Part shown: in pieces, positions 6,405 to 13,885 of the stretch
Numbering within the stretch: the first letter of the stretch is position 1
Layout: every line of letters begins with the position of its first letter
DNA from: M50B91 sp964526665
GTDB taxonomy: Bacteria; Patescibacteriota; Gracilibacteria; UBA4473
Direction of reading: 5' to 3'
NCBI GenBank assembly: GCA_964526665.1
Contig: CAZGJL010000014.1
Location: 1-21,562 of the forward strand
DNA length: 21,562 nt
Position numbers and translations under genes: made by a program
Notes under the pieces: model-generated
Told to the model about the DNA's origin: nothing
Seen by the model: the letters and a program-made list of their open reading frames with translations, nothing else
Databases searched by the model: none

Positions 6405-6612
6405 CTAGCACATCCTTCGTTTCAGGAGGAGATTTTTCTTGATTCATTTTTCGAAGGTCTTCATCTTGTTTGAGCTCCATCTGAAAAAGCTTTACCAAAA
6501 GAATAAATATAAAACTCACCATAATAACCATCACTGTCTCAAAAGGAACATCCCACAAAAAGTAGGCTAATGGTGCGGCAATGAGAAGAATTAAAAGTAA
6601 AAAATTCTGCAT
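6394..6612 (-). CDS. Small two-helix membrane protein
   Basis: A 72-residue protein with two hydrophobic helices (about residues 3-20 and 24-43). A charged cytoplasmic-type tail follows (MELKQDEDLRKMNQEKSPPE...). I do not recognise a family. It begins 11 bases after the rpiB stop codon on the same strand and is probably the second gene of an rpiB operon. The compact layout and clean membrane topology support a real gene despite its size. Confidence 0.6.
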   Translation of the reverse strand: MQNFLLLILLIAAPLAYFLWDVPFETVMVIMVSFIFILLVKLFQMELKQDEDLRKMNQEKSPPETKDVLEEK

Positions 6613-6623
6613 TGGAAAAAGTA

Positions 6624-7064
6624 TTAAAGATTATCAAGCTGTGTACGACGTTTTACATGTCGTTCTGCCATATCTACTTCCGTAGAGAGAAAAGCTTTCA
6701 CGATATCCTGCCATGGGTCAATGAATTGAGTTCGTCCTCCCACAGAAAGAATTTGTGCTCCATTATGTTGTCGTCCAAGAGTTGCAAGCTCAACTGTATT
6801 AGCTGTTACACAACGAGCCCCTGGTATTTTATTGGCAGCCATTCCAATACCTATTCCAGATCCGCAAATAACGATACCAAAAGCATTCTCTTCTTTTACC
6901 ACTTTAGCGGCTACAGTTGCTCCAAATTGAGGATAATCGATGCTTTCCTCTGAATCACATCCGAGATCAAATATTTCTGCGTCAGGGAAGTTTTCAATCA
7001 AATATACTGATAGTTCCTGTTTTAGCTCCCATCCGCCATGATCCGATCCAAGGTATATTTTCAT
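6624..7064 (-). CDS. rpiB: Ribose-5-phosphate isomerase B
   Basis: RpiB interconverts ribulose 5-phosphate and ribose 5-phosphate in the pentose phosphate pathway, supplying ribose for PRPP and nucleotides, including the substrate of PurF encoded in this window. The predicted protein has 146 residues, as usual for the family. Active-site motifs are intact: SDHGG at 7-11, DYP at 43-45, the catalytic cysteine Cys67 in CGSGIGIGMAANK, and HNGA at 100-103. The frame extends upstream to an ATG at 7124, but MKIYLGSDHGG is the canonical N-terminus. A -10-like TAAACT ends seven bases before the ATG at 7064. The related LacA/LacB isomerases share this fold, but the SDHGG and CGSGIG pattern with no lactose genes nearby favours RpiB. 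Confidence 0.93.
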   Translation of the reverse strand: MKIYLGSDHGGWELKQELSVYLIENFPDAEIFDLGCDSEESIDYPQFGATVAAKVVKEENAFGIVICGSGIGIGMAANKIPGARCVTANTVELATLGRQHNGAQILSVGGRTQFIDPWQDIVKAFLSTEVDMAERHVKRRTQLDNL

Positions 7065-7171
7065 TACTTGAAGTTTACAAACTTTCCAAGTACTTTTCCA
7101 GTTTTTCCCCGAAGTTCGCTTCATAGAAGCTCTTTCCTCTCTCGTTTGCTGGTAATCTTTTTTTCTAAACT

Positions 7172-7768
7172 CTAGTTCTCAATCACAGACTTGTTTACTA
7201 ACAACTTCTTGTTGCCTGAGGATAATTCATATCTATACCTCACAATCTTACCCGGAATTTCATTATAAGAAAACTTCTCACTGGCTCCAATATTACCATG
7301 TTGAGTGGGCTCTGAAAAGAGAGTTATTGCCTCCAATTTTCTGTTTTTATTATCATATGTATAGCTAGTAGTTCTTTTTGTTTGTTCAGAATCTTGATCA
7401 TATCGTTCATTTTCAACTACCTCAACTGGAAGTCCCCCATTGTTATATTGAGATCTCTCAATCCAAGATCTAACCACCGGATCCGATTTATAAAATATTC
7501 GACTAAAAAGAACGACTTTTCCGTTCATTTTATATTTTGTTCCATCTATTCCATATGCCTCTTTTTTCAGAATTCCTGTTGTTGCCAATGAATCAGCCTT
7601 TTCAAACATTTTAGCTTCATCTCTTGGAAGTACGTAATTCATTAACATAGTTGATACCTTTTCCAATGTTTGTGCTACTTCTTGCATCTCTATTTTCAAA
7701 TCCTGAAAAGCTTTTTTTTCTAAAGCATTATTTTTAATGCTTTGAGGCATCTTATTGATATTCGTCAT
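7172..7768 (-). CDS. Hypothetical protein, 198 aa
   Basis: I do not recognise this protein. The N-terminal third is helical (residues 12-50, heptad-like, LEKKAFQDLKIEMQEVAQ). The rest looks like beta-strands, with short lines such as TTSYTYDNKNRKLEAITLF and KIVRYRYELSSGNKKLL. These resemble the strand-turn pattern of YD/RHS-type or text-like repeat proteins, but there is only about one unit. There is no signal peptide or membrane helix. A good promoter (7797-7825) stands upstream and the gene is transcribed alone. The 107 bases between it and rpiB hold no other gene. Confidence 0.65.
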   Translation of the reverse strand: MTNINKMPQSIKNNALEKKAFQDLKIEMQEVAQTLEKVSTMLMNYVLPRDEAKMFEKADSLATTGILKKEAYGIDGTKYKMNGKVVLFSRIFYKSDPVVRSWIERSQYNNGGLPVEVVENERYDQDSEQTKRTTSYTYDNKNRKLEAITLFSEPTQHGNIGASEKFSYNEIPGKIVRYRYELSSGNKKLLVNKSVIEN

Positions 7769-7796
7769 TTTTTTAGAATTATTTTAAATTCAGTGT

Positions 7797-7825
7797 ATTT
7801 TAACACAAGAAAGACAATACATCAA
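7797..7825 (-). promoter_or_regulatory. Promoter of the 198-aa hypothetical gene
   Basis: On the minus strand, TTGATG (7825-7820), a 17-base spacer, TAAAAT (7802-7797). The leader is about 22 bases, without a Shine-Dalgarno. Confidence 0.7.
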
Positions 7826-7860
7826 GTTTCTTGGGTATTTTAGAAGGGTGAAATAAGGAA

Positions 7861-8985
7861 TCAAAGACTCGTTAGAAATTCTGCCATCTTTTCCCGGAAG
7901 TTCTTTTCATCAAAAGATGTTCCTCGCTCTACAATTTGCTCTCTATTTAGTGAATTTTCCGTTTTCAAAAACTCATCAATGGCCTTTTGTAATGATTCCG
8001 GTGTTTGCCTATCAAATGAAGTTCCCCAATTCCCTACTGACTCAGTGGCACCTCCTTTATTATAATATATAACAGGTGTTCCCGTAGACATTGCTTCTAC
8101 TGGAGTAAGTCCAAAATCTTCTTCTGCAGGAAAAAGAAACGCTCTTGCTCCCGCATATAAAGAAGCTAAATCTTCATCAGGAACAAAGCCAAGAAATTCA
8201 ATATTTTCCGCGCCCTTTGCCAACTCTTTACATCGTTCCCACTCAGGACCGCGTCCAGCAAGTTTCAATGGGAGTTTGTTTTTTACAAAAGTTTTTATTA
8301 GTAAATCGAATTTCTTGTATGGAATAAATCGTCCCACCGCAAGAAAATAATCTCGTTTTACACTCATCTGTCCGGCGAGGGTGAATTCTTCAGTTTCTAC
8401 TCCAGGATAAAGAGTTGTTGCCTTTTCCCCATAAAATTCTTCAATACGTTTTCCTACAAAATCAGAATTAGAAACCCACTGATCAACGCTTACTGCGGCA
8501 TGCTGATCAACTTTCTTCAGCCAATTAAGGAGTAATGGAAGAATGAACCGAATAGGTGTTCCCCACCAGGGAAGAGGAAATCTTTTCACGTATTCTTCTC
8601 GTGCATGATAAAGAAATCGTACAGGTGTGTGACAATAACATATATGAACTTGTTTTATGCTGGTTTTTTGTACACATTTAGAAAACCCTGAACTGCTTGA
8701 GGTGATAATAATATCAAATTCCGAGAGATCGAGTTTCTTGAAAGCTTTTGGGTAAAACGGGAGTAGAAATTGATGTTTATTACGAATAAAAGCTGGAAGT
8801 TTTTGTAACCAGGTTGTTCGTACTTCTCTTTTCCCTAACTCAGGAAATTTTAACGGGTCATATACACTCGTAAAAATAACAGCCTCAGGAAATAGTTTTG
8901 CTAATGAAAAGATAACACGCTCTGCGCCGCCTCGACTTGTGAGCCAGTCAGCAACAATCGCAACGCGCTTTCCCTCTAATTTCAT
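7861..8985 (-). CDS. GT4-family glycosyltransferase
   Basis: A retaining glycosyltransferase of the GT-B fold, likely transferring a nucleotide-activated sugar (mannosyl-type transferases are the closest look-alikes) to a surface glycan precursor at the cytoplasmic face of the membrane. With the ATG at 8985 it has 374 residues. The N-terminus RVAIVADWLTSRGGAERV is the usual first strand and glycine loop. CHTPVRFLYH is typical of this subgroup. The donor-site region contains AVGRFIPYKKFDLLI, then EEDFGLTPVEAMSTGTPV, which carries the EX7E glutamates. An in-frame GTG at 9027 would add 14 residues that do not look like family sequence. It is divergent from the small membrane-protein gene. It probably works with the flippase and the GalU-like enzyme. 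Confidence 0.9.
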   Translation of the reverse strand: MKLEGKRVAIVADWLTSRGGAERVIFSLAKLFPEAVIFTSVYDPLKFPELGKREVRTTWLQKLPAFIRNKHQFLLPFYPKAFKKLDLSEFDIIITSSSSGFSKCVQKTSIKQVHICYCHTPVRFLYHAREEYVKRFPLPWWGTPIRFILPLLLNWLKKVDQHAAVSVDQWVSNSDFVGKRIEEFYGEKATTLYPGVETEEFTLAGQMSVKRDYFLAVGRFIPYKKFDLLIKTFVKNKLPLKLAGRGPEWERCKELAKGAENIEFLGFVPDEDLASLYAGARAFLFPAEEDFGLTPVEAMSTGTPVIYYNKGGATESVGNWGTSFDRQTPESLQKAIDEFLKTENSLNREQIVERGTSFDEKNFREKMAEFLTSL

Positions 8986-9050
8986 CCCCGGAATTCTGGC
9001 ATTTTTTATCAAAACTGGCAAACTCACGGAGACACAAAAACTCTTTTAAA

Positions 9051-9344
9051 ATGAATATGAAAATCTCCCGTATACGAAAAGTCCCCCACTTCCCTCATCA
9101 AAAAGGAAATGGAATTCAGGCATTCTTTCAGCTTCTTTTAGGGATTCTTATTTGGATAGTGGCTATTGTCTTATTTGCTATTGGTGCATGGGCAGCATGG
9201 TTTGGCAGATCACTTTCATATCTTTTTGGAAAATCCCAAAACGTAGTGCCTTGGTGGTTTAGCTGGCTTTGCACATTATTAATATTTCCTTTTACAGTGC
9301 TGATAATCATTGTTGCTGAGTTCGCAAAAATCGCACAAAAATGA
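9051..9344 (+). CDS. Small membrane protein overlapping the ABC-F gene
   Basis: A 97-residue protein with a basic N-terminus (about residues 1-20) and two long hydrophobic helices (about 24-50 and 66-92), separated by a short loop. No family recognised. There are two candidate starts, ATG at 9051 and 9057. Its stop codon overlaps the ABC-F start as ATGA, so the two are probably translationally coupled. ABC-F proteins have no membrane domain of their own, so a membrane partner is conceivable but unproven. Confidence 0.65.
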   Translation: MNMKISRIRKVPHFPHQKGNGIQAFFQLLLGILIWIVAIVLFAIGAWAAWFGRSLSYLFGKSQNVVPWWFSWLCTLLIFPFTVLIIIVAEFAKIAQK

Positions 9345-11146
9345 TTCGTGTCACTCAGCTTACTAAGTTTTTCGGAACACAACTCCTCTTTGATGAGGTT
9401 ACCTTTCAAATTCATCCTGGTGAAAAACTGGGATTAGTAGGACGAAATGGTCACGGGAAGACCACTCTTTTGCGTATGCTTCAGGGTGATATACAACCCG
9501 ACGAAGGTGAAATATCCATACCAGAAGGGCATCGTATTGGTACATTAGATCAGCATTTAAACCTGGAAGAATCAACAGTTCTTGATGCTGCAGTTGCGGG
9601 ATTACGTGAAACAGAAAAACATGATCGATGGAAAGCGGAGAAATTATTGTCGGGGTTAGGCTTTGCGGTGAGTGACTTCCCTCGCCCACCAAGTGAGTTT
9701 TCTGGAGGGTTTCAGATGCGTATTGCGTTGGTAAAATTGCTTCTCTCAGAACCGGATCTTTTGCTTCTCGATGAGCCAACAAACTATCTGGATATCACTT
9801 CTTTGCGATGGTTGGAAAAGTTTTTGAAAAACTGGAATGGAGAGTTTGTATTGATTACGCATGACCGAGCTTTTCTTGATGCGGTTTGTACTCATACATT
9901 GGCTATTCATCGTACAGGATTAAAAAAGATTCGTGGAGGATGCGTAAACATGTTTCGGCAAATTGCCCTCGAAGAAGATGTCCATGAAAAAACGAGAAAA
10001 AATGCAGAGAAACAAAGAAACAAAACGGAGAAATTTATTCGAGAATTTCGTGCAGGAGCGCGTTCAGCTGGTCTTGTTCAGTCTCGCATAAAAATGTTGG
10101 AGAAACAGAGAGAACTTCACAAACTTGAAGTTATTCCTGAAATTCAATTTGAGTTTTGTTCAAAAAAATTTGAAGCCGATCGAATGTTGCAGGCAAATAG
10201 TCTTTCCTTTGGGTACACGAAGGAGGAAATCCTCTTTTCAAATATAAATCTTAACCTCTCTCCGGGAGATCGCGTGGGAGTCATTGGAGCCAATGGTAGA
10301 GGGAAATCTACCCTTTTGCGACTTCTTGCCGGGGACACAAAGCCACTTTCTGGAACAATAAAGCCGCATGTGTCATTACAAGCAGGAATTTTTGTTCAGG
10401 GGCATGAGTCTTCTTTAGATAAGACACGTAGCATTGTGGAAGAGCTTCACACTGCTGCCCCAAAATTACCAGAACAACAAATATTTAACCTGAGTGGAAC
10501 ACTTATGTTTGGAGGAGAAGCAATGCATAAAAAGGTAGAAATACTCTCTGGAGGAGAACGTGCACGGGTTTCTCTTGGAAAATTAATGATTCAACCACAT
10601 GATATTTTGCTTCTTGATGAGCCGACAAATCATTTGGATCTTGAATCAGTAGATGCCTTGATTGATGCATTAGATAGGTTTCCTGGAGCTATTATCTTCG
10701 TCTCTCACAATGAAAAACTTCTTGAACGACTCGCAACAGGGCTTGTCGTGTTTGATCATGGAGGCGCAACAGTATTTAATGACGGATACAAGGAATTTCT
10801 CAAAACTACAGGATGGAGTAATGAAGCAGAAGTTTCTTCAAAAGAAAAAAAAGAGCCAGGGATGGCTGCAAAAGTTCGTGATCAAAAGAAGCAATTACAG
10901 CGGGAGCTACGTCCACTTGAGAAATCTCTCGATAAACAGGAAAAATGTGTTTTGCGACTAGAGGCAGAGCTAGAAGAAAATAAAGACAATCTCAATGCCG
11001 CGAAGAGAAAAGGTTCTCATATGCTCATTGATGAGTATCAGAACAAAAACTGGAAGTTACAGGAAAAAATTGCAGAAGCCTTTGAAGAAATGGTAGGGAT
11101 TGAACAGCAGATTGTGGAGGTGAAGGGAAAATATCCCCTTTCCTGA
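9341..11146 (+). CDS. ABC-F family ATPase (Uup/YheS-like)
   Basis: A soluble protein of 601 residues with two ABC domains in tandem and no membrane part. Such proteins act on ribosomes as translation factors or antibiotic-protection proteins. Domain 1 has Walker A GRNGHGKTT (34-42), signature FSGGFQMR (120-127) and Walker B plus LLLLDEPTNYLD (140-151). Domain 2 has GANGRGKST (316-324), LSGGERARVSLGKL (402-415) and ILLLDEPTNHLD (422-433). The charged helical linker between the domains (about 205-262) is the arm that enters the ribosomal E site in characterised members. A C-terminal coiled coil (about 515-600) is like that of Uup. The first signature has Phe in place of the usual Leu. It overlaps the upstream small membrane-protein gene by four bases. 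Whether it gives drug resistance cannot be judged from sequence. Confidence 0.92.
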   Translation: MIRVTQLTKFFGTQLLFDEVTFQIHPGEKLGLVGRNGHGKTTLLRMLQGDIQPDEGEISIPEGHRIGTLDQHLNLEESTVLDAAVAGLRETEKHDRWKAEKLLSGLGFAVSDFPRPPSEFSGGFQMRIALVKLLLSEPDLLLLDEPTNYLDITSLRWLEKFLKNWNGEFVLITHDRAFLDAVCTHTLAIHRTGLKKIRGGCVNMFRQIALEEDVHEKTRKNAEKQRNKTEKFIREFRAGARSAGLVQSRIKMLEKQRELHKLEVIPEIQFEFCSKKFEADRMLQANSLSFGYTKEEILFSNINLNLSPGDRVGVIGANGRGKSTLLRLLAGDTKPLSGTIKPHVSLQAGIFVQGHESSLDKTRSIVEELHTAAPKLPEQQIFNLSGTLMFGGEAMHKKVEILSGGERARVSLGKLMIQPHDILLLDEPTNHLDLESVDALIDALDRFPGAIIFVSHNEKLLERLATGLVVFDHGGATVFNDGYKEFLKTTGWSNEAEVSSKEKKEPGMAAKVRDQKKQLQRELRPLEKSLDKQEKCVLRLEAELEENKDNLNAAKRKGSHMLIDEYQNKNWKLQEKIAEAFEEMVGIEQQIVEVKGKYPLS

Positions 11147-11156
11147 CTTAATGCGA

Positions 11157-11184
11157 TTGACAAAACAAGGAAAAATGCTAAGGT
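11157..11184 (+). promoter_or_regulatory. Promoter upstream of the 94-aa gene
   Basis: TTGACA (11157-11162), a 16-base spacer, TAAGGT (11179-11184) preceded by TGC (extended -10). It begins just after the ABC-F stop codon. The implied leader is about 155 bases, long for this window. Confidence 0.65.
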
Positions 11185-11345
11185 TCGCCTGTTCGCAATT
11201 TGTTCTTTTTTGATCACTTGCGACAATGCTCTTTTAAATTGTTCGTTACTGATATTTACGTTGGTATCTTTCTGAGCTTTTTTAGAGAGTTTAGAATAAG
11301 TACCAATATAAATTTTATTCATCAATCATTTATAAAAAAACAATT

Positions 11346-11630
11346 ATGGCAGAACGTGTTTATTTTAAAATTGAAGGAGCAAAGGAAGAAAAGGAACGTA
11401 TTAACTTTCCTATTCTCCTCTCTATGGGAGTTAGCACAAAGCAAGTGGATGATTCCTTATTAATTTGTCCAGCAAAAGCTGAAAATCAAGCTGAAGCTAT
11501 TCAACATTTAAGAAAAAATGGATTCAAGTGTAAGTACCAAAGAGCGGAGCTTTTTATCAAAGGACATCGTATAATTTATACGGTAACCATTCCTAACATG
11601 AATCCTCCTTGGTATGATAGGAGAAGGTAA
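11346..11630 (+). CDS. Hypothetical protein, 94 aa
   Basis: I do not recognise this small soluble protein. It begins MAERVYFKIEGAKEEKERINFPI and ends with a basic PPWYDRRR tail. The mixture of strands and helices (VYFKIEG, QAEAIQHLRKNGFKCKYQRAELFIKGHRIIYTVTI) suggests a compact alpha/beta domain with two cysteines. The unit is well defined: a promoter at 11157-11184, about 160 bases of leader, and a strong terminator at 11652-11678. There is no Shine-Dalgarno before the ATG. Confidence 0.65.
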   Translation: MAERVYFKIEGAKEEKERINFPILLSMGVSTKQVDDSLLICPAKAENQAEAIQHLRKNGFKCKYQRAELFIKGHRIIYTVTIPNMNPPWYDRRR

Positions 11631-11651
11631 CAACAAAATTTAATAAGAGAA

Positions 11652-11678
11652 AGAGATATCAATTGGTATCTCTTTTTT
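11652..11678 (+). terminator. Intrinsic terminator of the 94-aa gene
   Basis: AGAGATATC (11652-11660), loop AATT, GGTATCTCT (11665-11673): nine pairs including one G-U, followed by TTTTTT. It abuts the end of the convergent metallophosphoesterase gene and may serve both strands. Confidence 0.85.
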
Positions 11679-12156
11679 ATGTATCAAAAAACACCCGTTC
11701 CCCGGTCCCCTTTTCACAATTCCATACAACATACTTCCCGTCCTCATATAAGGCTCCGGGGTTGATTACAACAGAACCATCTGTGTTTCGTGCTGTTTTT
11801 GCTTTATGAGTGTGTCCATGTAGCCAGATATCTATTTTTTTTCCATTCAAAATCTTTTCTGCTTCTCCCTCAAAATGAGAAATAGCAAAGGTTTGTCCTT
11901 CATGAGAAAGGAAAACGACTTCTTCAAGTGTTACATTGGGAAGCGCTGCAACTTCTGCAACCAATTCGTCATCTATATCGGAATTTCCGCGTGCAAACCA
12001 GACTTGTACATTTGGGAATTTCTTCAATAGCTCAGGAAGTCCGTCCACGATTCCATCGCCTGCATGAGCCATTGGCCATCCATTTTTATTACAGGTTTCC
12101 AAAACCTTTTCGAGTCGGTCAACGGTACCATGTGAATCTGTAACAAGAGCAATCAT
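11677..12156 (-). CDS. YfcE/MJ0936-type metallophosphoesterase
   Basis: A 159-residue calcineurin-like phosphoesterase of the small YfcE/MJ0936 class, which hydrolyses phosphodiesters with two bound metal ions. The physiological substrate is usually unknown. All metal-site motifs are visible: DSH at 7-9, GD at 33-34, GNSD at 57-60, the histidine at 94 (SHFEG, where most members have THGH) and HGHTH at 113-117, followed by NPG at 132-134. It diverges from the smr gene over 44 bases and converges on the 94-aa gene. Confidence 0.9.
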   Translation of the reverse strand: MIALVTDSHGTVDRLEKVLETCNKNGWPMAHAGDGIVDGLPELLKKFPNVQVWFARGNSDIDDELVAEVAALPNVTLEEVVFLSHEGQTFAISHFEGEAEKILNGKKIDIWLHGHTHKAKTARNTDGSVVINPGALYEDGKYVVWNCEKGTGERVFFDT

Positions 12157-12165
12157 TTTTGTAAT

Positions 12166-12193
12166 TTTGGAATCAGAAGAAATGTACTACAGT
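12166..12193 (+). promoter_or_regulatory. Putative promoter of the Smr gene
   Basis: TTTGGA (12166-12171), a 16-base spacer, TACAGT (12188-12193). It ends seven bases before the ATG at 12201, so the transcript would be essentially leaderless. Confidence 0.45.
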
Positions 12194-12200
12194 GCAAGTA

Positions 12201-12470
12201 ATGAGAAAAGCGAAAGTAAACAAATTTGCACCACAGATTGATGCAGAACTTGATCTCCATGGCTTGTATGAATCAGAAGCAATAGATGAAGTTTCTGAGT
12301 TTTTATTGAACGCAGAACAAAAGAAGTTTCAACGGGTTCGTGTGGTTACAGGAAAAGGAAAAGGTGTACTGCAAAATGGAGTTCGAACTTGGCTTTTGAA
12401 AGAAAATTATGTATTTGAAACAGCAAAAATAACCGAAGGTGGTTCGGGAGCACTTATTGTGAAATTATAA
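12201..12470 (+). CDS. Smr-domain protein
   Basis: A stand-alone Smr domain (89 residues), the nuclease-like module found at the C-terminus of MutS2. Characterised relatives cut DNA or, in some cases, RNA on stalled ribosomes. The conserved pieces are all here: LDLHGL (residues 16-21), the VVTGKGKG loop with its following GVR segment, and the closing EGGSGALIVKL. An in-frame GTG at 12192 would add three residues. I chose ATG because of the -10 box spacing. It converges on the galU-like gene, with only three bases between the stop codons. Confidence 0.88.
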   Translation: MRKAKVNKFAPQIDAELDLHGLYESEAIDEVSEFLLNAEQKKFQRVRVVTGKGKGVLQNGVRTWLLKENYVFETAKITEGGSGALIVKL

Positions 12471-12473
12471 AAA

Positions 12474-13238
12474 TTATTTGAAGTTTGAAGTTTGAAGTTT
12501 GTAGCTTGAAAAGTGGTTTCCTGCCGCCAGAAGTCCCTCAAATGATCCTGTATCAAATCGTTCTCCTTGTATTACACATGCGGTGAGTTTTTGATCGTTC
12601 GCGAGCATTTTTTGAAATGTTCCAGAAAGACGAATTTCTCCGTCAGCATGGGCTTCCGTGTCGTGTAACATTGCTAAAACTTCTGGAGTGAGAATGTATT
12701 TTCCTACTACCGCAAGTGTAGAAAATGCTGCTTCAATAGGGGGTTTCTCTTGAATAGTTTCTACTCCTTCTTGTGAATCCAATTGTACAATTCCATATCT
12801 GGAAACCTGAGCTCGGGGAACATTTTGAAGTCCAATAACCGACACATTTGTTTTTTCAAATGTTTCTATTAACTGCTGTGCTGCATTTTGTCCTCCCGCA
12901 TTATCAATTAATTCATCCCCAAAAAGAACTAATACTGGTTCATCAGCTTCTAATTTCGGAATCGCTTGAGCGATAGCGTGTCCATCCCCTAGTGGTTCGT
13001 TTTGATATACACATGAGACAGCGTCGTTTTCTGCGAAATGATGGTGCAGTGACTCTTTTTCATCACTAATAACCAAAATAATATTCTCAATTCCTGCATC
13101 CTGCGCTTCTTGTACAATATGCTCAATAACAGGACGATCGTAGACAGGCAACAACTCCTTGGGTGTTGTTTTTGTTAGTGGCAAGAGGCGTGTTCCTCTT
13201 CCTGCTACGGGTATTACTGCGGTACGCACTTTTTTCAT
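12474..13238 (-). CDS. galU: UTP-glucose-1-phosphate uridylyltransferase (GalU-like)
   Basis: A sugar-nucleotide pyrophosphorylase that makes UDP-glucose (or a related NDP-sugar) from UTP and glucose 1-phosphate for glycan synthesis. With the ATG at 13238 it has 254 residues, somewhat shorter than typical GalU (about 290). The N-terminal motif VIPVAGRGTRLLPLTKTTPK (8-27) holds the nucleotide-binding loop and catalytic Arg and Lys. PLGDGHAIAQAI and LVLFGDELID match the substrate-binding region, and SRYGIVQ and ERFDTGSFEGLLAAGNHF match the later motifs. The frame opens 55 residues earlier, but that part overlaps the neighbour's promoter and has no family features. The last residues (YKLQTSNFK) are encoded by a heptamer repeat. 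An extended -10 box ends seven bases upstream of the start, suggesting a leaderless mRNA. A related NDP-sugar specificity is possible. Confidence 0.88.
   Translation of the reverse strand: MKKVRTAVIPVAGRGTRLLPLTKTTPKELLPVYDRPVIEHIVQEAQDAGIENIILVISDEKESLHHHFAENDAVSCVYQNEPLGDGHAIAQAIPKLEADEPVLVLFGDELIDNAGGQNAAQQLIETFEKTNVSVIGLQNVPRAQVSRYGIVQLDSQEGVETIQEKPPIEAAFSTLAVVGKYILTPEVLAMLHDTEAHADGEIRLSGTFQKMLANDQKLTACVIQGERFDTGSFEGLLAAGNHFSSYKLQTSNFK
12477..12504. repeat. Heptamer tandem repeat in the galU 3' end
   Basis: TTTGAAG three times (12477-12497) and then TTTGTAG. It encodes the last residues of the GalU-like protein on the minus strand. Seven is not a multiple of three, so gain or loss of a unit would change the tail's frame. 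Confidence 0.75.
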
Positions 13239-13245
13239 CGCAGAG

Positions 13246-13254
13246 ATTGTAACA
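13246..13254 (-). promoter_or_regulatory. Extended -10 element of the galU-like gene
   Basis: TGTTACAAT on the minus strand: TACAAT with an upstream TGn. No good -35 box is visible, as expected for extended -10 promoters. It ends seven bases before the ATG at 13238. Confidence 0.55.
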
Positions 13255-13283
13255 CAGGAAAGAATCTTGGTACACTCCCCTCT

Positions 13284-13313
13284 TTGACAGACAGAAAAAG
13301 AATCCTTTATACT
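13284..13313 (+). promoter_or_regulatory. Promoter of the 127-aa membrane protein
   Basis: TTGACA (13284-13289), an 18-base spacer, TATACT (13308-13313). The leader is about 30 bases. It lies back to back with the galU-like promoter. Confidence 0.75.
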
Positions 13314-13350
13314 TTTACTAGTTCTTTTTTTAATTTCTAATCTATTAAAA

Positions 13351-13734
13351 ATGAATCCCATAATTATGTTTTTCGCACAGTTGCTTGCACCCATCTGTAT
13401 CATAGCCGCTTGTCTTATGATTTTTCGAGGAAAACTCTATGACAAGATCATGAGTGACTTCAAAAAAAGTCCCGCACTCGTTTACTTTGGAGGAATTATC
13501 TCCCTTGTGGTAGGAGCGCTGTGGATTATGTTCTTCTTTTCGTGGAATGGAGTCACGGCTTCTATATTCAGTATCATTGGTATTATGGCAATGCTAAAAG
13601 GAATTATTCTTATCTTATTTCCAGAAGTTATATGGAAACTCGTTTGCAAATGTGCAGCATTTAAAACCATTGGAGGAATTATCGCTCTGATTGGAGGAAT
13701 TTGGTTTTTATCACTCGGATACGGATTATTTTAA
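13351..13734 (+). CDS. Four-helix membrane protein
   Basis: A 127-residue integral membrane protein with four predicted helices (about residues 5-24, 43-65, 68-90 and 104-125). The last three are glycine-rich (YFGGIISLVVGALW, SIIGIMAMLKGIILILF, IGGIIALIGGIWFLSLGYGL). These look like an internal repeat of a two-helix unit with a GGIxxLxxGxxW pattern. There is no signature I can assign to a family. It has its own promoter and is followed by a strong hairpin. Confidence 0.72.
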   Translation: MNPIIMFFAQLLAPICIIAACLMIFRGKLYDKIMSDFKKSPALVYFGGIISLVVGALWIMFFFSWNGVTASIFSIIGIMAMLKGIILILFPEVIWKLVCKCAAFKTIGGIIALIGGIWFLSLGYGLF

Positions 13735-13752
13735 AAAATAGATATTTAATGT

Positions 13753-13790
13753 AAACACGTCTCTTGCTAATGCATGGAAGAGGCGTGTTT
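13753..13790 (+). terminator. Hairpin terminator after the 127-aa gene
   Basis: AAACACGTCTCTT (13753-13765) pairs with AAGAGGCGTGTTT (13778-13790): 13 pairs with one G-U, 12-base loop. The following T-run is poor (GAAATATTAAATTTTT), so termination may be inefficient. Confidence 0.6.
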
Positions 13791-13814
13791 GAAATATTAA
13801 ATTTTTACCACAAA

Positions 13815-13833
13815 AAATCCTTTAGAAGGATTT
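13815..13833 (+). other. Hairpin next to the purF promoter
   Basis: AAATCCTT (13815-13822), loop TAG, AAGGATTT (13826-13833): a perfect 8-bp inverted repeat. It reaches into the -35 box of the purF promoter, so it could be an operator or a second terminator half for the upstream gene. Confidence 0.45.
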
Positions 13834-13859
13834 GCTATGAAAGGAAAACGCCCTAAAAT
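13832..13859 (+). promoter_or_regulatory. Promoter of the purF operon
   Basis: TTGCTA (13832-13837), a 16-base spacer, TAAAAT (13854-13859). The leader is about 20 bases, without a Shine-Dalgarno. I see no purine riboswitch or PurR box in it. Confidence 0.6.
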
Positions 13860-13885
13860 ATTGCTGCTTTCTCCCCTTACCACGT

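Noticed and set aside
11200..11345. Plus-strand open frame MFFFDHL... preceding the 94-aa gene
   Set aside because: The Phe-rich composition is typical of a shadow of an AT-rich opposite strand, and it runs out of frame through the 94-aa gene.
213..12513. A 13-base sequence GTAGCTTGAAAAG occurs both at 213-225 and 12501-12513
   Set aside because: A few shared 13-mers are expected by chance in 21.5 kb. The flanking sequence does not match and one copy lies in a coding region.
13239..13403. 55-residue N-terminal extension of the GalU-like protein
   Set aside because: It has no family features and would cross the 13284-13313 promoter and the neighbouring gene's start. The ATG at 13238 gives the canonical N-terminus.
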